Shown here one piece after another: positions 9,086 to 17,237 of a stretch of 40,682 bases of DNA. Under the pieces are notes generated by a model, which saw nothing but the letters and a program-made list of their open reading frames with translations, was not told the origin of the DNA and did no database searches. The DNA is taken from positions 1 through 40,682 of the forward strand of contig ALAO01000097.1 in NCBI GenBank assembly GCA_000307955.1. Reading direction: 5' to 3'. Every line of letters begins with the position of its first letter. Position 1 is the first letter of the stretch. This stretch comes from Solidesulfovibrio magneticus str. Maddingley MBC34 (GTDB taxonomy: Bacteria > Desulfobacterota > Desulfovibrionia > Desulfovibrionales > Desulfovibrionaceae). Both the position numbers and the translations under genes were made by a program.

Positions 9086-9421
9086 ATGCAACTCGTGGAG
9101 AAGGAGAGCGGCGAGGTCACGGTGTTGGAGCTGGGCGGCCGGCTCGACAGCAACACCTCCAAGGTGCTTGAGGACAAGGTGATGGAGATTCTCGGCCAGG
9201 GCAAAAAAAAGGTGCTCATGGATTTCGCCGACGTGGACTACATCAATTCCACCGGCCTTCGCGTGCTGCTTCTGGCCTTGCAGCAGCTCAAGAAAGTCCA
9301 GGGCAAGCTGGTCTTGTCCTCCATCAAGGACTACATGAAGGAAGTCTTCGAGATTTCCGGCTACACCGAGATATTTCCGATCTATCCGACCCAGGAAGAG
9401 GCCCTGGCCAATTTTTCCTGA
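9086..9421 (+). CDS. STAS anti-sigma factor antagonist
   Basis: A 111-residue SpoIIAA/RsbV-like STAS protein. The loop after the third strand reads DYINSTGLRVLLLA, with Ser55 at the place that is phosphorylated by the partner kinase in RsbV/SpoIIAA. It therefore keeps the switch residue that the STAS protein at 6032 lacks. An AAAGGGGGCG site precedes the ATG. It follows the RsbW-like gene by 19 bases and the two should form a partner-switching module. Confidence 0.92.
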   Translation: MQLVEKESGEVTVLELGGRLDSNTSKVLEDKVMEILGQGKKKVLMDFADVDYINSTGLRVLLLALQQLKKVQGKLVLSSIKDYMKEVFEISGYTEIFPIYPTQEEALANFS

Positions 9422-9446
9422 TCCCCGACCGCCGAGAGGAGGACGG

Positions 9447-10094
9447 ATGATGCCAAGACCCGTTAACGCGCCGGCCGGGCTCGCCCTGGCCGCGGTCATG
9501 GTCTTTACGTTGCTGCTGGCGGGCCGGCCGGCCCTGGCCGCCGAAACTCCGGATTCCCTGGCCGGCATTCGGCTCGGGGCCACCGTCGAGGAACAGGCGG
9601 CCAAGCTCGTGCCCGTCGAAGCCAACAAGGCCTTTCACCGACCGGCCCTTGGCATCATGCCCGTGGCCGCCCTCAAGGGCTTTCGCAGCGGCTATGTCGA
9701 TTACGGCATGTGCGCGGCCAAGGGGCGGGTGGTGCGGATCAAGATGAACTACGCCGATGATTCGCTGGAGTTCTTCAACCGCATCCTGGAAGCCCTCAAA
9801 AAGCGCTACGGCGAACCCAAGGAGTGGCGCGGCAACGCCTTCGGCACGCTGCGCACCTGGAAATGGAGCCTCAAGTCCAAGGAACTCGGAGCGGTAAGCC
9901 TCATTCTCATGCACTACGCCGGCGACGACGGGGCCTTCACCGACGGCAACTCCCTGCGCATCGCCGCCACCGACCTGGTGCGCGCCGAGGAAGTCTGCCA
10001 GGCCGGCGCGATCACGGCCAAGAAGGACGAACCCAAGTCCGGCAAGGACGCCTCCATCGAGGCCCTGGGCCTGGACTGTTTTTTGCCGCGATAG
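9447..10094 (+). CDS. Exported protein of unknown function (GxxxGA paralogue 1)
   Basis: A 215-residue protein with an N-terminal signal peptide (hydrophobic 10-25, cleavage likely after ALAA near residue 32). The mature part begins with LAGIRLGATVEEQ and continues with a beta-rich segment (GYVDYGMCAAKGRVVRIKMNY) and KKRYGEPKEW. The same order of motifs is seen in the exported protein at 18476-19090 and more weakly in the lipoprotein at 29732-30490, so this is a small paralogous family. The start has a GAGAGGAGG site and two adjacent ATG codons (9447 and 9450). It lies 25 bases after the STAS gene, so it is probably in the same operon. Function unknown; periplasmic location is inferred. Confidence 0.85.
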   Translation: MMPRPVNAPAGLALAAVMVFTLLLAGRPALAAETPDSLAGIRLGATVEEQAAKLVPVEANKAFHRPALGIMPVAALKGFRSGYVDYGMCAAKGRVVRIKMNYADDSLEFFNRILEALKKRYGEPKEWRGNAFGTLRTWKWSLKSKELGAVSLILMHYAGDDGAFTDGNSLRIAATDLVRAEEVCQAGAITAKKDEPKSGKDASIEALGLDCFLPR

Positions 10095-10172
10095 GTTAAA
10101 CGCCATCCCCGGCTTGTCCCGGGCGTGATCGGACGCGCCCGCCGACGCTTGGCCGGGAACCTTGGGAGCGCT

Positions 10173-11882
10173 GTGACCACGACCCTGCTTGAAGCGCGTT
10201 ATCTGGCCCTGCGCGGCGAACTGACCGGACATCTGGGGCGGCTTTGCGAGCTCCTGGCCGCCTGCGGCCGTCCCGAGGGCGCGGCCACGGCCCGCGAACT
10301 CCTGACGCACGCCGCCGAACCGTTTCTTTTCGTGGTGGTGGGCGAGGTCAAGGCCGGCAAGAGCAGCCTCATAAACGCCCTGCTCGGCGCCCAGGTCACC
10401 GACGTGGCCCCGGACCCCTGCACCGACCGCATCCGCGTCATCGGCCGGCAGGAGACCGTGGCCAAGGCCCCGTCCGGCGATCTGGTGGTACGCGTGGCCG
10501 TGGACAATCCGCTCCTGGACGGCTTGGCCATCGTGGACACCCCGGGCGTGGACAGCATCATCGACCGCCATCAGGAAATCACCGAGGCGTTCATTCCCCG
10601 GGCCGATCTGGCGCTTTTCACCTTTTCCGTGCTCAATCCCTATTCCCGCTCGGCCTGGGAGTTTTTCGACCTTGTGGCCGGGGCCTGGGGTCGGCGGGTG
10701 GCCTTTGCCCTGACCATGGCCGATCTGGCCAGCCGTGAGCAGATCGCGGTCAACACCGGCCGGCTGCGCGAACTGGCCCGGGAGCGCGGCGTCGAGGAGC
10801 CGGTCGTCTTTCTCATCTCCTCGGAAAAAAGCCACACCGACCCCGAGGCCGGCGGCATCGAGGCCCTGCGCCGCCACATCCGGGAGCTGACCGCCGGGGG
10901 CGGCCATTTTGCCGGCAAGCTCGACGCCACCAGGCGTTCGGCCCTGCGCCTGCTGCAGGAACTCGGGGACAGCCTGGACGAGCGCGGCCGGGAACTGGCC
11001 GCCGACAGCGCCGAGGCCGACCGCATCCGCTCGCGCCTGGACACGGCTCGGCTGGCCGCCGGCCGCGAGGCCGAGGTGCTGCGCACCCGGGTGGAGGCGG
11101 CCTACGCCCGGCTGTCCGAGGAATTTCTCGCCGCCTTTGCCGCCGAACTGACCCTGGGCGGGATGCTTGGCCGGTCCGTCGCCTCGCTGTGGCGGCGGGG
11201 CAAGGACGCGGCCGGCCCGACCAAGCGGCTGGCTGAACTGGGCGAGGCTTTCGGGCGCGATCTGGAACGCGAGGTGGAATCCATCGCCGCCGTGGGCGCG
11301 GCCCACATCTTCGAGAGCGTGTCGGGCTATGCCCGCATGTTGTTGGACGAGTTGCGCCAGCGCCGGTCGGCTTCCGTCGCCCCGCATAGCGACCCCTTGT
11401 CCGGCGAGCGCGACCGGGTGCTGGCCGAGGTGGCCGGCCGGGTGGAGACCCTGCTTGCCGAGGGCGGTCCCATGGCCGGGCTTGACGCCAAGTCCGTTGC
11501 GACCATGGACCCCAGGGCGGCCATGGGCGGGGCGCTGGTGGTCTTGGGGACGATTTTCGCCGTGTCGGTCAAAAGCGCGGTCATCGACGTCACCGGCGGC
11601 GTGGTGGCGGCCCTGGGGGCGCTTATCGCCGGCAGCGCTCTCTACTGGCAGCGGCCCAAGGTTCTTCGGGAAATGCGTCGACGCCTGGCCCACGGCGGCG
11701 AGAAGCTGCGCCAGGAACTCGACGAGCGCCTTTCGGCCCGCCTCGACCGGATCTTTCGGGAGCTGGGCGACCGGTTCGAGCCCTTTTTCGCCGACATCGC
11801 GGCCCGAGGCGAGACCCTGGCCGGCTGTCGAACCCGGCGCGACGAGCTGGACGAGGCCCTGCGCCGATTCTCCGCGCAGTGA
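10173..11882 (+). CDS. Dynamin-like GTPase with C-terminal membrane segment
   Basis: A 569-residue large GTPase. The P-loop is GEVKAGKSS (residues 57-65), a candidate G2 Thr lies in DPCTDRIR (about 84), the G3 motif is DTPGVDS (122-128) and the G4 position reads TMAD (181-184) instead of TKxD. A long helical region follows, then two adjacent hydrophobic stretches at about 449-493 that could form a membrane hairpin, and a final helical segment. This matches bacterial dynamin-like proteins that remodel or stabilise membranes. The GTG start at 10173 is chosen for its TTGGGAG site; a GTG at 10125 is the alternative. It lies 78 bases after the exported protein gene and is probably the end of the partner-switching operon. 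Confidence 0.85.
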   Translation: MTTTLLEARYLALRGELTGHLGRLCELLAACGRPEGAATARELLTHAAEPFLFVVVGEVKAGKSSLINALLGAQVTDVAPDPCTDRIRVIGRQETVAKAPSGDLVVRVAVDNPLLDGLAIVDTPGVDSIIDRHQEITEAFIPRADLALFTFSVLNPYSRSAWEFFDLVAGAWGRRVAFALTMADLASREQIAVNTGRLRELARERGVEEPVVFLISSEKSHTDPEAGGIEALRRHIRELTAGGGHFAGKLDATRRSALRLLQELGDSLDERGRELAADSAEADRIRSRLDTARLAAGREAEVLRTRVEAAYARLSEEFLAAFAAELTLGGMLGRSVASLWRRGKDAAGPTKRLAELGEAFGRDLEREVESIAAVGAAHIFESVSGYARMLLDELRQRRSASVAPHSDPLSGERDRVLAEVAGRVETLLAEGGPMAGLDAKSVATMDPRAAMGGALVVLGTIFAVSVKSAVIDVTGGVVAALGALIAGSALYWQRPKVLREMRRRLAHGGEKLRQELDERLSARLDRIFRELGDRFEPFFADIAARGETLAGCRTRRDELDEALRRFSAQ

Positions 11883-12020
11883 CCGGAAGCGGCCACGGGC
11901 TTTCACCCTGTGCGGCGTTTTCGCGTCTGGGGCCTCTAGTTCGCGCGTTGCCTCACAGCGTTTTCGAGGACCGGAGTCCAAGCGGCTGTCGGAGCCTTTG
12001 GCGCTTCTGGCGTTGTCCCT

Positions 12021-12446
12021 TCACCGGGCCGTGACGCCGGCAACGCTTAAGTCGGGCGTCAGTCCGGCCAGGGCGGCGGCGTCGTGGCCGGCTACCAGCA
12101 CCACGGCGTTTAAGCGGAAATACTTGTCGCGCCGAAGGCGCGTAAGCGTCACGGCCGTGCCCGGCGGGAGCAGGGCGGCCATGGCTTGGCGGGACCTTTC
12201 GGCCGCCCGGCGCACCTCCGGGTCCGGGTCGCGCAGCTCCGGCGCGTTTACTCCGGCCAGACGAACGCGTATCGATTTGCCGATGATGGGCGGATATTCC
12301 GGGATGTCCACCACCACCGTATCGCCGTCGCACACCCGCACCACCACCGCTTGTACCTGGCCGAAATCCGGGCCGGCGGCGATAGCCAGCCCGGACAACA
12401 GCCAGCAGAAGGCAAAGAGCACACAGGCGGCACGGGATGGGCGCAT
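12021..12446 (-). CDS. Secreted thermonuclease-like (SNase) protein
   Basis: A 141-residue protein with a signal peptide (hydrophobic residues 8-22, cleavage after AIAA) and one staphylococcal-nuclease-like domain. The family signatures are VCDGDTVVVDI (calcium-site Asp), VRLAGVNAPEL (catalytic Arg and Glu; Asn replaces the usual Asp before Ala-Pro-Glu) and LRRDKYFRLNAVVL (second Arg region). It probably cleaves nucleic acid in the periplasm or outside the cell. The start at 12446 has no ribosome binding site, but a perfect TATAAT lies six bases upstream, which suggests a leaderless mRNA. The frame extends upstream to 12668 with sequence unlike the family. Confidence 0.82.
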   Translation of the reverse strand: MRPSRAACVLFAFCWLLSGLAIAAGPDFGQVQAVVVRVCDGDTVVVDIPEYPPIIGKSIRVRLAGVNAPELRDPDPEVRRAAERSRQAMAALLPPGTAVTLTRLRRDKYFRLNAVVLVAGHDAAALAGLTPDLSVAGVTAR

Positions 12447-12452
12447 GGGGAA

Positions 12453-12458
12453 ATTATA
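12453..12458 (-). promoter_or_regulatory. Perfect -10 box placed for a leaderless transcript
   Basis: TATAAT on the minus strand ends six bases before the ATG of the SNase-like gene, which would place the transcription start at or next to the A of the ATG. The box lies in a 45-base AT-rich island (about 12450-12495) that contrasts with its GC-rich surroundings. No good -35 box is visible at 16-18 bases. Confidence 0.5.
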
Positions 12459-12735
12459 ATCGTTTATTTGATAAAATAGAATAGTAAATTTTCGATCTGT
12501 CTTGCCGCGCCGGCAACTGGCCGGCGGCGACGTTGGGGCAGCCCGGCTACAGGCTTCGCCGCGAACGGCGCACGACCGGCACGCGACCGGCACGTGACCG
12601 CTTGGCCGCCACAACCCGCTTGACAAGGCCAGCCGGTTTGACGGAAGCTGCAAAGTCTTTCGCGACATGTACGGGGCATTGGCTTACGCCGCCCCTTGCG
12701 CCAACATTCCCGATCAATCCATTCAGGGGGAGACG

Positions 12736-13839
12736 ATGGTTCTGGAGCTGATACGGCCCGGCACGAACATCAATTTTCTCAAGTACCGCAAACTGGCCTA
12801 CCTCGTGTCGTCGGCCATCATTTTGGCCGGCTTCATTTCCCTGGCCGTCAAGGGCGGCCCGCGTTTCGGCGTCGACTTCGCCGGCGGCCTGACCATTCAG
12901 GTGCGTTTTGCCCAGCCCATGGACGTGGAGCGCATCGCCAACGCCGTGGAAGAGGTCGGGCTGCAGGGCGTCGTGGTGCAGCGCTTCGGCCAGGAGGATT
13001 CCAACGAGTTCCTCATCCGGGCCTCGGACCAAGACGTCAAGGGCGAGACCGTTCAGACCGGCGTGGAGGCCGCCCTGGCCAAGAACCTGCCGGGTTCCGG
13101 CTTCGCGGTGCAACGTCTGGAAATGGTCGGCCCCAAGGTCGGCGCGGACCTGCGCGGCAAGGCCCTGGAGGCCATCTTTTATTCCGTGCTGCTCATCGCC
13201 ATCTACATCTCGGGACGTTTCGAGCATCGTTGGATGGCGGCCGGACTCATGGCCGCGGGCCTGGCCGGCGGCATCTACGTGCTCAAGCTCGTGGGCGCGT
13301 CCACGATTTGGCTCATCGTGGCGGCCATGCTCATCACCCTGGCCCTGTGTTTCGTCTTGCGCCTGAAATACGCCCTCGGGGCGGTGGTGGCCGACCTGCA
13401 CGACGTCCTTGTCACCGTGGGCATCTTTTCGCTGCTCAACATCGAGTTCGACCTGACCATCGTGGCGGCGCTTTTAACCATCCTCGGCTACTCCCTCAAC
13501 GACACCATCATCGTCTACGACCGCATCCGGGAAAAGCTGCGCACGGCCGACAAGTCCGCGCCCTTCGAGCAGGTCATCAACCAGAGCATCAACGAGACCC
13601 TCTCGCGCACCATCCTCACGGCCGGCACCACGCTCATCACCGTCAGCTGCCTGTTTTTCCTCGGCGGCCCGGTCATTCACGACTTCGCCCTGGCCATGAT
13701 CATCGGCATCCTGGCCGGCACCTTCTCCTCGGTCTTCGTGGCCAGCCCCATCCTGCTCGACCTGGGGTCGGGCCTGAGCAAGCCCGAGGAACCCGCGGCC
13801 CCCAAGGCCGGCCCCCGGGTCAACGCCGCCCGGGCCTAA
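12736..13839 (+). CDS. secF: Protein translocase subunit SecF
   Basis: A 367-residue SecF with six predicted membrane segments. The N-terminal FLKYRKLAYLVSSAII helix is followed by the periplasmic FGVDFAGG motif. The conserved C-terminal membrane block reads LHDVLVTVGIFSLLN, TILGYSLNDTIIVYDRIRE, NETLSRTILTAGTT and IIGILAGTFSSVFVASPI. SecF works with SecD to drive protein release on the periplasmic side. A GGGGGAGA site supports the start at 12736; the frame is open upstream to 12667. No secD or yajC is adjacent: the upstream neighbour is the divergent nuclease gene, unlike the usual yajC-secD-secF order. A strong terminator follows. Confidence 0.95.
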   Translation: MVLELIRPGTNINFLKYRKLAYLVSSAIILAGFISLAVKGGPRFGVDFAGGLTIQVRFAQPMDVERIANAVEEVGLQGVVVQRFGQEDSNEFLIRASDQDVKGETVQTGVEAALAKNLPGSGFAVQRLEMVGPKVGADLRGKALEAIFYSVLLIAIYISGRFEHRWMAAGLMAAGLAGGIYVLKLVGASTIWLIVAAMLITLALCFVLRLKYALGAVVADLHDVLVTVGIFSLLNIEFDLTIVAALLTILGYSLNDTIIVYDRIREKLRTADKSAPFEQVINQSINETLSRTILTAGTTLITVSCLFFLGGPVIHDFALAMIIGILAGTFSSVFVASPILLDLGSGLSKPEEPAAPKAGPRVNAARA

Positions 13840-13863
13840 GCCCCGGCCGCCCCCTCGCCTGTC

Positions 13864-13895
13864 AAAGGCCGTCCCGTTTCGGGGCGGCCTTTTTT
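13864..13895 (+). terminator. Rho-independent terminator of secF
   Basis: A 13-base stem (AAAGGCCGTCCCG with CGGGGCGGCCTTT, one G-T pair) closes a TTT loop and ends in a run of T residues, 24 bases after the secF stop. Confidence 0.93.
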
Positions 13896-14113
13896 CGTTG
13901 GCGGCGGTGAACTTGGTGACCAGGGGCCGGTTTTGCGGCAATCAGGCAGCGGTGCACGTCCTGCCCGGGGCGTCGGCGGGCTGTTAGGCCGTGCCTTGGC
14001 CCGAAGCTCCGTCGCCCTTGTCTGGCAGGAGAAGGCCTTGTCTGGTCGAAGAATCCTGGTTCGAGCCGGTAATCCAGCCGCCAAGCACATTCGCCGCGAT
14101 CTGGCCTACTGGT

Positions 14114-14908
14114 TTAGCAGCAGTGGAGCATGGGAGTCAGGGCCGCCGTGGAGGGCAAGGGCGCCGGATGGGCCCGGTAGTGCTCCTGCACGGCCTGGAT
14201 CCAGAACCAGTCGTCGGTGGGCCGGGAGCCGACGCCGTCGGTGCTGTCGCTGACGCCGGCCCCAAAAAGCGCGGCAATGATGCCGTGCTCCGGCAAAACG
14301 GTCATGTGCTCGCCCCAGGTCACGGTCAGGCCGCAGGCCGAAAGCCCGGTGTCGCCGGCCCGGTTTTGGGCGAAATAGCCGCCTTGAAGACTCGTGGCCT
14401 GGGTCATGGCGTCGCCGAAGAAAAAGGACGTCGGTCTGTCCTGGTAAGGGCGCGAGGTGTTGGCCAAGTCGGTGATCCGGTAGTCCGGGGTGACAGGCGT
14501 CGGCGTCGGCGTACCCGAGCAGTTGTCGTACCATGTGCCAGTGAAGGCCATGGCCGTGGGGCCGGCGGCCACGGCCGGGCTGGCCGTGAAGCCCACCGTC
14601 GCCGACGCGCTTGGGGCGAGGGCCGTGTCCAGGCGGCCGGGCCGACGACCACCGCGCCGTCCTGATCGTCCAGGCGCACGGCGTTCCACAGGCTGCTGAC
14701 CGTGCCGGCATAGCGGAAGGTCAGCCGCCAGTCGATAAGGGTCCGGGACGAGGTGTTGGCCGATGGTGACGGCGCCTTTCAGGCCCAAGCTCCAGTCCTG
14801 GGTCGTAGCATAGGAAACGGTCACGCCGTCGAGGGCGCAGGCGTTTCGCTCAAGCCAGGGGGCGAGGAGGCACAGGGCGAGGAGAGCGAGAATACGACGC
14901 AACAGCAT
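14114..14908 (-). CDS. Secreted CBM2-like carbohydrate-binding protein with two compensating frameshifts
   Basis: The frame is open for 264 codons from an ATG with an AGGAG site. A signal peptide (hydrophobic 3-17) precedes a domain resembling cellulose-binding CBM2: DWSLGLKGAVTI ... TALAPSASATVGFTASP ... AMAFTGTWYDN. Between these parts, about 43 codons (14631-14758) read as Arg/Gly-rich nonsense in this frame. The neighbouring frame there gives the expected CBM2 sequence, beginning NTSSRTLIDWRLTFRYAG and ending GAVVVGPAAW. One extra G near 14758-14761 and one missing G near 14628-14631 explain this. A PTPTPVTP linker leads to a C-terminal region I do not recognise. Either the gene carries two real indels or the assembly has two errors. 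Confidence 0.6.
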   Translation of the reverse strand: MLLRRILALLALCLLAPWLERNACALDGVTVSYATTQDWSLGLKGAVTIGQHLVPDPYRLAADLPLCRHGQQPVERRAPGRSGRRGGRRPGRLDTALAPSASATVGFTASPAVAAGPTAMAFTGTWYDNCSGTPTPTPVTPDYRITDLANTSRPYQDRPTSFFFGDAMTQATSLQGGYFAQNRAGDTGLSACGLTVTWGEHMTVLPEHGIIAALFGAGVSDSTDGVGSRPTDDWFWIQAVQEHYRAHPAPLPSTAALTPMLHCC

Positions 14909-15135
14909 GGACGACTCCTGGCGTTGTCGACCGGTTTAGTCCGGTTTCGCCAGGAGCGAGCTGGAAGGAGGCCAAAAGCAATTCCCTTGCCCGGGACGAG
15001 GAAACTCATCCCGTGTCCCGGTCTTTGCGCGTCACAACAAGACTGCCGTCAGAGGCCGGGGAGCACGGAGCTCCGCGATTCGTGTGTCAGTCGTCTGGCC
15101 GTTCCAGCCGGGCGGGAACGCGCCGTTCGGGGCGT

Positions 15136-15459
15136 CTACTGGGCGGGCTTGGCGCCCTTGGAGGCTTCGTAGGCGGCCAGCTCCCGCTCGTAGCGGTCCA
15201 TTTCCACGCGGGCGGCTTCCTTGGCCCGAACGTAGTGGTCCAGGGCTTCATTGTTGCCGTCCTTGCGGGCCTCATCCTCGGCCTGGCCGAAGCGGATGTA
15301 GGCGTTGCGGTAGGTCTTGACTTTCTCCGCCAGGAATTCCCGCTTGTCCGGGGCGATCCAGGGGTTTTTGGTCCCCGCGCCGCAGCCAAGCAGGAAAAGG
15401 CACAGCGCTCCAACGCAGACAAGACGCAGACAAGGCAGAATCATGCGATATGGCTTCAT
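15136..15459 (-). CDS. Small lipoprotein of unknown function
   Basis: A 107-residue protein with an N-terminal hydrophobic segment and a clear lipobox (LFLLGCGAG, Cys at about 26). The mature part is helical and highly charged (YIRFGQAEDEARKDGNNE and following) and could form a coiled coil. It ends in a Lys/Ala/Pro tail. No good ribosome binding site lies before either ATG (15459 or 15444). It follows the octapeptide-repeat gene by 47 bases on the same strand and may be in its operon. Family not recognised. Confidence 0.7.
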   Translation of the reverse strand: MKPYRMILPCLRLVCVGALCLFLLGCGAGTKNPWIAPDKREFLAEKVKTYRNAYIRFGQAEDEARKDGNNEALDHYVRAKEAARVEMDRYERELAAYEASKGAKPAQ

Positions 15460-15506
15460 AGAAAATTGCGGGGTTTGGCTCAGTCCGCCGCAAGGCTGGC
15501 CGGGGC

Positions 15507-15773
15507 CTAGAGCCGGATGTTGACGATGCCGCCCGAGGTGACTTCCACCGCGCCCGCCGGAGCGGGCATGACGCTTCCGGCCGGAGCCGGTTCCACGGAC
15601 CCGGCCGGCTGGACGTCGAAGGGGCCGGTGGGCGGCGTGGTCTGGACCAAGCCGGCCGGAGACGGCGTGGTCATGCCGGGAGGCAGGGCCTCGACATGGC
15701 CGGGAGGCAGGGCCTCGAACCGGCCCGGCGGTCCCGCTTCGACGTGTCCCGCCGGGGTGACGGCGTCAGACAT
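15507..15773 (-). CDS. Octapeptide-repeat protein, 88 aa, unknown function
   Basis: Almost the whole protein is a tandem array of about nine units of roughly eight residues with the pattern Pro-(Pro/Ala)-Gly-(His/Ser/Ala)-Val-Glu-x-x, for example PPGHVEAL, PAGSVEPA and PAGSVMPA. At DNA level a 24-base period is visible (CCGGGAGGCAGGGCCTCGA at 15676 and again at 15700). There is no signal peptide or membrane segment. A GGAGG site upstream of the ATG argues that it is translated. It ends in EVTSGGIVNIRL. The regular Pro-Gly spacing with alternating Val and Glu could suit an extended or beta-solenoid fold; this is inference. Confidence 0.65.
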   Translation of the reverse strand: MSDAVTPAGHVEAGPPGRFEALPPGHVEALPPGMTTPSPAGLVQTTPPTGPFDVQPAGSVEPAPAGSVMPAPAGAVEVTSGGIVNIRL

Positions 15774-15982
15774 GGCGTACCTCCAGCGACGATCCGTTCG
15801 TCGCCGCTTTCTATGTGCCTCACTTCGAGCGGCATGGCAACTGTCCCGATACTTACGGTCCAGACTGCATCTGGCTGGGCGTGTCCCGGAAATGGCGGAA
15901 TCTCGGCGGCGTTACGCGCCCTTGACGCGCGCGCCAGGCGTGCCGAGGGGGCGGCGCGTGTCGCTTTTGTAACGGCGCGTCG

Positions 15983-17149
15983 TCAGGCCGCCTTGGCTGA
16001 GCGCCGGGGCCGCACCAGCGTTTCGGTGGCCAGCCCGGCCAGATAGAGCACGCCGCGCAGCAACAGCGGCAACTGCACGGAAGCGTCCTTGCCCTTGTCG
16101 CCGGCCAGGGGGATCTCGGGCGCGTCGGCCTGGCCGGTGAGGCGGCGGTGGATGGCCCGGGCTTCAGGGTGGCGTTCGTTTAAGGACAAGCCCTTGCGCA
16201 CGGCCCGTTCGGCCAGGTCCGGCCGGCGCAGAAAGTGGTAGGCCTTGGACAGGCCCACGTAGGCGTCGGCGTTCTTGGGAGCCAGCTCCAGGGCCAGGCG
16301 GTAAAGCGACACGGCGGCGGCGTAGTGGCGGTCGCGCACGAGTTCGTTGCCCAGGGCCAGGAAGGGGTTGAACCCGGCCTCGTCGGCGGCCAGCAGCGTC
16401 ACGAACTGGTCGCGCAGTTCGGTGAAGCGCTGGACCCGGGCGCAGGCGTTGGCGGCCTGCTTCATGTAGTGCCGGTAGCGGCGCTGGCTGCCCTTGGCAA
16501 GCCAGGCCCGGGCCAGGCCCAGATGGGCCTCGACATAGAGCTTGTTGGCGGCCAGGGCTCGGTGGAAGGCCAGGATGGCCCGTTCCACGTCGCGCACGGC
16601 CAGGGCGGCCATGCCTTCCTCGAAATGGCGGGGGGCGTCGTCCGGAGCCTCGGCCAGGGCCTCGTAGCCCCGGGCCGCGCCCGCGACGTCGCCGGCCGCT
16701 TCCTTGGCGGCGGCCCGGGCCAGGGCGGCCCGTTCGGCGGCGGCAAAGCGGGCCATGTGGGAGGCCATGGCCAGATGGCGGCGGAAGGCGTCTTCGGAGT
16801 AGGGGCGCAGCAGGAAGCCGGCCACGCCGAGCTTGACCGCCGAGAGCACTTCGGCCTTGGTCCCGCCGGTAGCGGCCAGGATCACCGGGATGTCGGCCAG
16901 CTCGGGATCGGCGCGAAGGGCGGTGACGAGATCGCGCCCGTCCATGTCGGCCAGGGTGGCGTCGCAAAAGATCAGGCTCGGGCGCTCGCGGCGCACGGCG
17001 GCCAGGGCCTCGGCCCCGGAGGCGACGTGGCGCACGGCGAAGATGCGGGCCTGCTTGAAAAAGGCGCGGTCCACCCGGGCCACGGCGTCGCTGGCGGCGA
17101 CGATGAGGGCGGAAGCGATGGCGCTTGCGGAAGTGGTCGGCACGGTCAT
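15983..17149 (-). CDS. Degenerate receiver domain fused to TPR repeats
   Basis: A 388-residue cytoplasmic protein. The first 125 residues have a response-regulator fold with the phospho-acceptor position kept (Asp63 in LIFCDATLADMDG). The acidic pair after the first strand is replaced (LIVAASDAV) and the invariant Lys is Arg115 (FLLRPYSED), so normal phosphotransfer is doubtful. Residues of about 145-340 hold TPR-like helical repeats, including DVERAILAFHRALAANKLYVEAHLGLARAW and HYAAAVSLYRLALELAPKNADAYVGLSKAY. The architecture resembles receiver-TPR adaptor proteins. The start is chosen at 17149 (AGGA seven bases upstream); an in-frame ATG at 17182 is possible. Confidence 0.82.
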   Translation of the reverse strand: MTVPTTSASAIASALIVAASDAVARVDRAFFKQARIFAVRHVASGAEALAAVRRERPSLIFCDATLADMDGRDLVTALRADPELADIPVILAATGGTKAEVLSAVKLGVAGFLLRPYSEDAFRRHLAMASHMARFAAAERAALARAAAKEAAGDVAGAARGYEALAEAPDDAPRHFEEGMAALAVRDVERAILAFHRALAANKLYVEAHLGLARAWLAKGSQRRYRHYMKQAANACARVQRFTELRDQFVTLLAADEAGFNPFLALGNELVRDRHYAAAVSLYRLALELAPKNADAYVGLSKAYHFLRRPDLAERAVRKGLSLNERHPEARAIHRRLTGQADAPEIPLAGDKGKDASVQLPLLLRGVLYLAGLATETLVRPRRSAKAA

Positions 17150-17237
17150 GGGCGCATCCTGGGGTTTGGAGCCGGGCGGCATTGCCCCGGCCTTGCAAAT
17201 CGTATCGACCGCTTGCCGATTTGCATTAGGCCCAAAC

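Noticed and set aside
12447-12668. Longer N-terminus of the SNase-like protein
   Set aside because: It would bury the signal peptide after 74 residues of low-quality sequence and cross the AT-rich promoter island.
15664-15724. CRISPR array or DNA repeat element at the 24-base repeats
   Set aside because: The repeats are contiguous, in frame and encode the octapeptides; there are no spacers.
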